DNA of 64,000 nt from Hemileia vastatrix. Taxonomy: Eukaryota; Basidiomycota; Pucciniomycetes; Pucciniales; Zaghouaniaceae. Where the stretch lies: assembly GCA_030280995.1 (NCBI GenBank), contig JASXTE010000015.1:21162501-21226500 (forward strand). The letters run 5' to 3'. Positions 57,568-64,000 of this stretch are shown in pieces. Position 1 is the stretch's first letter; every line of letters starts with the position of its first letter. The translations under genes were made by a program, and so were the position numbers. The notes under the pieces were generated by a model, which was given only the letters and a program-made list of their open reading frames with translations, was not told the DNA's origin and ran no database searches.

Positions 57568-60500
57568 ATGAAACTTGTAAAAATCTTAAGGGCAATGGAC
57601 CCAAATATGGAGTGTGATTTATGGAAGGACAGGATCCTCTATAAATTACCAATGTCTCTGAGAGACTTGATTGTGGCTAGGACTGAGTTCTCCAAAGAAC
57701 CCTCTTCTTTCATTAATACTTGCAATGAGATACTTCTAAACAATAAGTATGATGCAAGAAGATTCATTCCTAGGACCCCTTTGGAGAAACCCTCCACTTA
57801 CCAACAAAAACCTCTGGAAAAGGTTGGTAAACCTTCTGCCCCTGTTGCACCAAAGAAGTATGCAACAAACACTTGCTTCAAGTGCAACAAGCCTTGGCAG
57901 AAAGGCCATGTTTGTGACAAGAAGATAAATCTTGTGGAACAAACAGAGGAGCATGCTGATGACACAGTGGCACTGGATGATACATCAAGTGATTGTGCCA
58001 GCAATATTTCATATAAATCTCAACAAGAAATCTTGATGCTGGAAGAAGATATTCATTATTTAAATACTATTGACATTGATAATAATGATTTATCTACAGT
58101 TGAGGATGCTGAGATCATAAAGAACATTGAGGATAACTCAATTGTTATTGCCCCTCTTAAGGCACCAGTCTTGATTAAGGGAACCAGCATTGAAGTTGTT
58201 CTGGATTCTGGAGCTGGAGGAAGTGTGGTATCTGAAAGAGCACTTGCCTCAGTAGATCAAGACTATAAATCTAAACTGTTGCCTATCATTTCTGAAAATT
58301 GGAGAGGGTATGGCTCTGTTTTGTCCCCCATTGGTAAATACAAAGCCACAGTGTTTTTTAAATATAACCATGGTTTTGTAAGAGCTATTTGTGATTTTGT
58401 TGTCATGAAAAATGATAACTTGAGCAATTGGTTTATTGTAGAAAATGATATTTTAACCAAGTATGGCATAAAATTGGATCCTTCAAACCAATGTTTCACA
58501 ATGGGGTTGAATGGGAAGAGAAAATTTAAAATTTCCTCCCCTAAAAAATTATTAAAACCAGAATTGAACACATGTAATTCTGTGGTTCAATATAAAGGAA
58601 GATCTACAAAGGAAATGCATGCCCTTATGTCTGAAATTGACAATGCCTCTTTTGGAGAACCACTTTCTGGTGAGGATAAAGATTCCATCATTAACTTGAT
58701 AAAATCTTTTCCTATGGCCTTTGCTCATGGGTCACATGAACTGGGATTAGTTAAAGAGGAAATGAAACTTTCATTGTCTTGCCCATTAACTGATATACCA
58801 CCTAGTTTGAAGAAGAAGCCTTATCCTGCTTCTCCCACAAAGAGAAAAGATATTGAAGATAATATCTCTACCCTTTTAAAAATGAATATTATTGAAAAGG
58901 TAGTTGAAACACCTAAATATTGTGTTATCTCACCTGTCCTAATCTCTTATGAGAAAGATAAAGCCAGGTTATGTGGTGATTATAGAGCACTAAATACTTA
59001 TACTGTTGATGATATCTATCCTTTACCTAGAATCAGCTCTAAACATGCTACTTTACAGGGTGCTAAATATATCAGCTGTTTGGATGGTAATAAGGGATAT
59101 CACCAGGTACCTGTTGAGAAAAATTCTCAGAACTTTCTGATGATTGCCACTCATATGGGTATTTATAAGTATATTAGGATGCCTTTTGGCCCTAAAAATG
59201 CCCCTTCAGTTTTCCAAAAAGTAATGGATAACACATTCCATCAAGAGATAATTGAAGGTTGGCTGATGGTTTATATTGATGATATCATTATATTCTCAAA
59301 AACATTTGAGGACCATCTTAAACACCTGTGTAAAGTATTCCAGAAAATGGACGAAATAAATATGACACTTGCTTTGAAGAAATGTAAATTTGGTTTCCAT
59401 TCTTTAAAAGTTCTTGGCCATGTTGTTTCAGGCTTACAGATATGTGTTGACCAGAACAAAGTGGCAGCCATACAACAGGTGAAAGCTCCTACAACAGTAA
59501 GAGAGCTCCAAAGTTTTTTGGGAATGTGTGGATACTATAGACAGTATATTAAAAATTACCAAGTCATAGCTTTACCCCTTACCCAATTAACTAGAAAGGA
59601 TGTTGCTTTTGTCTGGAATAGTGAAAGACAAAGAGCCTTTGACACTATGAAACACTGTTTGATGTCAGCACCAATTCTTGCTTTACCTGACTTTGATCAA
59701 CCATTTGTTTTGTACACTGATGCCAGTTTCATTGGTCTTGGTGCTGCCCTCCATCAAAAACAAGTGATAAATGATAAAGTTTCAGAAGTAGTAATTTGTT
59801 ATATTTCAAGAACCTTGAGAAATAGTGAATTGAAATATGGTGCTACTCAATTAGAGGGTTTAGCTGTAGTATGGGCTCTAGAAAAGCTTCATTATTACCT
59901 AGATGACCAGAAATTTGAACTTGTCACTGACTGCAGTGCAGTTAAATCCCTTTTAAACTTGAAAACACCTAATAGACATATGTTTAGATGGCAGCTGGCT
60001 GTTCAAGAGTACAGAGGAAGAATGACAATTGTTCACAGAGCTGGTATTGGTCACTCAAATGTGGATATGTTATCAAGGTTACCCTTACCAAATGATGACT
60101 CAAATCCTGCATATGATCCTGAGGATGAAATTATCCATATCCATGGGATATATGTGGTTGATATGGAGGAAGAGCTATTACAGCTTATTCTGGAATCATA
60201 TGATAAGGACACTGACTTGAAAAAGTTATGCACCATATTAAATGATCCAAAGAATGCTTCAATACAAGCATTAATTAAAACCCTTCCACCAAAGTACCAA
60301 AAAGGTTTGGAAAAAGGAAAATTTTCAATTGATGAAGGATATCTATATTATAGAAGAAAGTTGAGTAATGTTATTGTTATTCCTCCTTCTATGAAAGAAA
60401 TCATCTTGAAAATTTGTCATGATGACATATTAGCTGGACATTTTGATCTTGACAAAACAATGATCAGAATTAAGAACACTGCTTGGTGGGCTAATATGTC

Positions 60501-61713
60501 TGAAGACACAAAATTATATGTTGAATCCTGTGATTCATGCCAAAAATCAAAAAGATTAACTGGTAAAAGAGCAGGATTAATGCAACATATTGAACCTCCT
60601 GATGCCCCATGGCAAATAATAAACATGGATTTTGTAACAGGATTACCTATTGCTGGTAAAGACAGTTATAACTCTTGTTGGGTTATTGTGGACAGATTCA
60701 CAAAAATGTGTAAATTTATCCCTACCCACAAGGATGTTTCCACTAAAGAATTAGCTTTCTTATGGTGGTCTCATATGTTTAATACTGCTGGTTTTCCTAA
60801 AGCCATAATCTCTGACAGAGATCCTAAATTTACTTCTGAATTTTGGATGTCTCTGTTGGATGTTTGTGGTTGTGATCTGAAACTTTCTACTGCCCATCAC
60901 CCTCAGACTGATGGTTTAGCTGAAAGAATGATTCAGACTTTAGAGGACATGATAAGAAGATATTGTGCCTTTGGCCTTGAGTATAAAGATAATGACAGAT
61001 TCACTCATGATTGGGTTACCTTACTTCCTGGGTTAGAATTTGCTTATAATAGCACTGTTCATTCTGTTACTCAAAGAAAGCCTTTTGAGCTCTGGCTTGG
61101 ATATGTTCCTAATACTCCTGCCCAAATTCTCAATAACAAAATACCTAAATTGGATATACATCCTGGTGTAAAATCTTTTCTTCAAATGCAACAACTATGC
61201 AGAAATCATGCTCAAAAATGTATTGAAAAATCATTTGAATATGAGAAGAAAAGATGGGACAAATCCCATAAAGAATACACTTTTAAAAAGGGTGATGAAG
61301 TGTTGATTTCTACAGTCCACTTCAACTTACAAGGTAATAACAAATTAAAAGATCCATTTGTTGGTCCTTTTGTTGTCAGAAGAATGATTGGAGATAATGC
61401 TGTTGAAGTTATTCTGTATTCCCCATATGACAGAAAACATCCTGTTTTTCCAATATCTCTTTTGAAACCTTACACATCCAATAGTGATTTATTTCCAAAA
61501 AGGAGGGGTAGACCGAAGAAAACCCCAAATGAAATCACTGAGACAGCAGAAATTGAAAAAATTTTAAATGACAGAATAGTCACTGCTGAGAAAGGTACAG
61601 AATACTTATTGAGATTCAAGAATAAATCATCTGAATATGATTCTTGGATACCTGGGAAGGAGATATCTAATCTTCCTACTCTACTAAAAAAGTATAAAAA
61701 GAAAAAATCATAG
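57568..61713 (+). CDS. pol: Gypsy-2 Pol: protease, RT, RNase H, integrase, chromodomain
   Basis: A 1381-residue intact frame. The Gag C-terminal knuckle comes first (C103-x2-C106-x7-H114-x-C116, wider than the usual x4-H-x4-C), then the protease VVLDSGAGGSVV (Asp213). RT carries the catalytic YIDD at 569-572 and RNase H has LYTDASFIGLGAAL. The integrase zinc finger is HDDILAGHF...CDSCQ. The DDE triad is Asp1021 (MDFVTG), Asp1083 (ISDRDPKF) and Glu1119 (HHPQTDGLAERM), with the canonical D-35-E. The C-terminal 50 residues (about 1330-1376, EIEKILNDRI to YDSWIPGKEI) are a chromodomain, which in chromoviruses directs integration to marked chromatin. It is in the same frame as Gag and separated only by stops. 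It is the most intact gene in the window. Confidence 0.95.
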   Translation: MKLVKILRAMDPNMECDLWKDRILYKLPMSLRDLIVARTEFSKEPSSFINTCNEILLNNKYDARRFIPRTPLEKPSTYQQKPLEKVGKPSAPVAPKKYATNTCFKCNKPWQKGHVCDKKINLVEQTEEHADDTVALDDTSSDCASNISYKSQQEILMLEEDIHYLNTIDIDNNDLSTVEDAEIIKNIEDNSIVIAPLKAPVLIKGTSIEVVLDSGAGGSVVSERALASVDQDYKSKLLPIISENWRGYGSVLSPIGKYKATVFFKYNHGFVRAICDFVVMKNDNLSNWFIVENDILTKYGIKLDPSNQCFTMGLNGKRKFKISSPKKLLKPELNTCNSVVQYKGRSTKEMHALMSEIDNASFGEPLSGEDKDSIINLIKSFPMAFAHGSHELGLVKEEMKLSLSCPLTDIPPSLKKKPYPASPTKRKDIEDNISTLLKMNIIEKVVETPKYCVISPVLISYEKDKARLCGDYRALNTYTVDDIYPLPRISSKHATLQGAKYISCLDGNKGYHQVPVEKNSQNFLMIATHMGIYKYIRMPFGPKNAPSVFQKVMDNTFHQEIIEGWLMVYIDDIIIFSKTFEDHLKHLCKVFQKMDEINMTLALKKCKFGFHSLKVLGHVVSGLQICVDQNKVAAIQQVKAPTTVRELQSFLGMCGYYRQYIKNYQVIALPLTQLTRKDVAFVWNSERQRAFDTMKHCLMSAPILALPDFDQPFVLYTDASFIGLGAALHQKQVINDKVSEVVICYISRTLRNSELKYGATQLEGLAVVWALEKLHYYLDDQKFELVTDCSAVKSLLNLKTPNRHMFRWQLAVQEYRGRMTIVHRAGIGHSNVDMLSRLPLPNDDSNPAYDPEDEIIHIHGIYVVDMEEELLQLILESYDKDTDLKKLCTILNDPKNASIQALIKTLPPKYQKGLEKGKFSIDEGYLYYRRKLSNVIVIPPSMKEIILKICHDDILAGHFDLDKTMIRIKNTAWWANMSEDTKLYVESCDSCQKSKRLTGKRAGLMQHIEPPDAPWQIINMDFVTGLPIAGKDSYNSCWVIVDRFTKMCKFIPTHKDVSTKELAFLWWSHMFNTAGFPKAIISDRDPKFTSEFWMSLLDVCGCDLKLSTAHHPQTDGLAERMIQTLEDMIRRYCAFGLEYKDNDRFTHDWVTLLPGLEFAYNSTVHSVTQRKPFELWLGYVPNTPAQILNNKIPKLDIHPGVKSFLQMQQLCRNHAQKCIEKSFEYEKKRWDKSHKEYTFKKGDEVLISTVHFNLQGNNKLKDPFVGPFVVRRMIGDNAVEVILYSPYDRKHPVFPISLLKPYTSNSDLFPKRRGRPKKTPNEITETAEIEKILNDRIVTAEKGTEYLLRFKNKSSEYDSWIPGKEISNLPTLLKKYKKKKS

Positions 61714-61736
61714 CATTTTTTTTTATTGTTTTTTTT

Positions 61737-61748
61737 AGAGTGAGGGAG
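61737..61748 (+). other. Gypsy-2 polypurine tract
   Basis: AGAGTGAGGGAG stands immediately before the 3' LTR. Confidence 0.7.
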
Positions 61749-62572
61749 TGTCAGCCAGGCTACTAGACTTACCCAGTGAAATAAGTAATTATTTAACTGG
61801 ATGAAGCCGCACCTTATCATCTTCAATTATTATTTAATTATCATTTAGTTACATTAAAATTAGTTATAAATTAAACTAGTTACAGAATGTAAAAATTAAA
61901 TTAATTAATTAAATAAATAAGTAAAATTAAGATTATAATTTTGTCCCTTATATTTTTCTCTAACACCGTGCTCAATTGACAGGTTGGGAAAAATAAATCT
62001 TTATATTTAAAGAAAATAAAGTATAAAGATAAAATAAGATTTAAATATTCAAATAATATTAAATATATACAAACAAATCAAATTTCTTATTTGGGATTGA
62101 CATTTACAGTAAATATTAAAATATTGATGTATTTCTGACATACTCTGTAAATACATCTTTTTGATGCCTTCTTTTTGGAATAACTTTATTATTTGAAATA
62201 CTCTTCCTGGAATGTTCTTTTTCTCTCTCTTTTCCTACTGTTTTTAGAATTTGATTTCCGTGCTTTGTCTCTCCTTTGCCTATAAAAGGCCTCTCTTTTT
62301 GTTGTCTTTTGATCATTCTATTTTACCAACTTATTTTATTACAACAATAACCAACTAAACACTTATTCTTATATTCTATATTATTAGTATTTACAATAGC
62401 GTAATTCTAAATTATAATTTATATTAATATTTTAATCCTACCTCTTTTATTGAGTAAAAAATTCATCTTTGAATTAAGAAATACGTACAAATTTGTTGAG
62501 AACCCATTAAAGCCTTTTAAATCCTCGTAGAACTACGTACCAAATCTTCTAGGCAAAAAGTATACCTTGACA
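61749..62572 (+). repeat. Gypsy-2 3' LTR
   Basis: 824 bp, TGTCAGCC to CCTTGACA, almost identical to the 5' LTR. Confidence 0.95.
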
Positions 62573-64000
62573 ATAAGCCTCATATAAAAAAAAGGATAAA
62601 AAATCTACTATGTAACTAAATTATATAATATTAAGGTATTATTAAAATTATTGAAAAACTTATTTTACAGTTATAATGAAATCTAAATGTGAAAATAGTG
62701 GTGGGATAATAGTAAGACTATGTGGAAACACTTTAATTTATACATACTTTCAACTATGTTCAAATAAAAAAATTGGTAAAATTTTATAATAACATCTAGT
62801 TAATAGCGATGCAATTTTATTTAGATCAAGAATAATTTTTTCTGAGGAAAAACTAATTAAATTGAGATATGGACATCTCCTTTCAAGAGATAGAATAATA
62901 ATAAAAATTTAAAAAATTATAATAATAATTCTTAATCACCATTTTTGAAAAGTCTTTAGTGAAATTCATTATAATATATCATTCATTTATTACATTATAT
63001 GGAGTTTCATCTTGAAGTAGTGATGTGCAGCTTTTAACTCATGTTATGAAAAACAAAAAAGTTAAAAAATATATAGTTATACTAATGAAAAGGCCAAAAA
63101 TAAAAATACTATTATAAATTAAAAAATAAAACTACATAAATTTTATTCTGCTCTACTGATGGAAGGGTACTATGTATGAATTTCCACATGTTAATTCTAA
63201 ACCTGTTTTAAGGCTAGTTTACAGGTAGAGCTATTAAGTTTCCTTAAATTCTAAAAATAACTTATGCATTTTACTAATTATTTTTTTCTTGTTTTCTTTC
63301 CAAAGTTGTTAGAGTTGCTTCATTAATAGTGTTATCTTAATTGTAAGATATATAATTTTTTTTGAATACATGATTTATTGTTTCAAAAATTATATTATAA
63401 AGTTAAATCATTTATTTCATTTTCTAAAGCTTCATTGTCAAAGACACAATTCCATTTTCTATTACTTAACAAATATATAAAATGTGATAGTAAAATTTTA
63501 GGAATTTTCTTTTTGAGAGGGTCAAACTATATTGTCAAGAATTTTATCTAGAAATTCTTGTACTCTAAAACCAATTAATTTTCTCCCTTAAGTAAGCCGT
63601 TTCAAAAATATGAGAATATAAACAAGGATATTAACTTATCTTATTTTTATTTTCTTTACTGAAATTTTTAGTTCAATCCCTTTTTTTATATGACATTAGT
63701 ATAAAACCATGGTTAAATGCTACTATATTATTAATTTTTATTATATATATATATATGAAATATTTAGAAGGTCATTCTTTTTTATTTACTTGAATAAATG
63801 GCTCAATTATAATACCCAACACTTATTAATGTTTCCCAAACTCAATAACAAATTTCTCATATGAAATACTAGCTTCTAATATAAGAAGCTTATCTATAGA
63901 TGATATTCAACATGTGATTTTACTTTTTAGATTCAGCTAAAATTAAACAAAAAGAGAAATCATGCATATGTGTATAAATGGTAACCATATTTTACTTAGA

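Larger units (their letters stand above)
53800..62572 (+). mobile_element. Gypsy-2: full-length chromovirus (8.8 kb) with ATAAG target duplication
   Basis: LTRs of 824 bp at 53800-54623 and 61749-62572 differ at only about six sites by eye. ATAAG precedes (53795-53799) and follows (62573-62577) the element, and the left arm shows the empty site. Inside are a leader with repeats, Gag, protease, RT, RNase H, integrase and a chromodomain, in the order typical of chromoviruses. Confidence 0.95.
52629..64000. repeat. Right arm of the giant inverted repeat (runs off the window)
   Basis: Reverse complement of the left arm. 52629-53799 matches about 9382 to 8211, and 62573-64000 continues from there to about 5240, without the solo LTR present in the left arm. 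Gypsy-2 sits between. Mismatches include clear CpG transitions (GACCGAAG against GACTGAAG). No genes besides Gypsy-2. Confidence 0.85.

Overview
The window looks like a repeat-dominated, AT-rich stretch of a filamentous basidiomycete genome, most likely a rust fungus (Pucciniales) with a large transposon-filled genome. The signs are short GT..AG introns of about 50-70 nt, two Ty3/Gypsy lineages in several copies, a Tnp2/Plavaka-like transposase, and a Tet-like 2OG-Fe(II) dioxygenase of the kind expanded in rusts. The species cannot be named from the sequence, and no ordinary housekeeping gene was recognised.

Layout. Positions 1-3737 hold a minus-strand chromovirus-type LTR element (here 'Gypsy-B') cut by the window start. 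From 3738 to 9382 lies the left arm of a very long inverted repeat; its mirror image starts at 52629 and runs off the right end. The left arm carries a 1500-bp solo LTR (5943-7442). The right arm carries a full-length, recent chromovirus ('Gypsy-2', 53800-62572). Between the arms is a 43-kb interior. In order it holds a hairpin cluster (9195-9813, starting in the arm), a plus-strand Tet-like dioxygenase gene (10902-12811), an unknown minus-strand gene ('gene X') split by a 12-kb Gypsy-1 insertion (14196-26244), an array of about 20 short palindromes (29540-31490), rust-type gene A (31699-33364), a Tnp2/Plavaka-like transposase (33860-37157), gene B paralogous to gene A (38233-39351), an SNF2-family helicase (39490-41763), a satellite of about 609-bp units each centred on a roughly 46-nt palindrome (42640-50240), and a noncoding tail.

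Working hypothesis (inference): the inverted-repeat-bounded interval is a giant, decaying DNA transposon that carries its transposase, two accessory paralogues, an SNF2 translocase and a TET/JBP-type DNA-base dioxygenase. TET/JBP plus SNF2 recalls kinetoplastid JBP2, and TET/JBP genes are known to ride on KDZ transposons in basidiomycetes. The interval later received nested LTR insertions. The outer ends lie outside the window, so its size and target-site duplication cannot be seen.

A second theme is CpG decay. Many reading frames are broken by in-frame TGA where an arginine CGA would fit, and the centres of both palindrome families vary almost only at CpG (CG to TG or CA). This fits cytosine methylation and deamination across the locus, and most of the genes are better read as decayed copies than as active genes.
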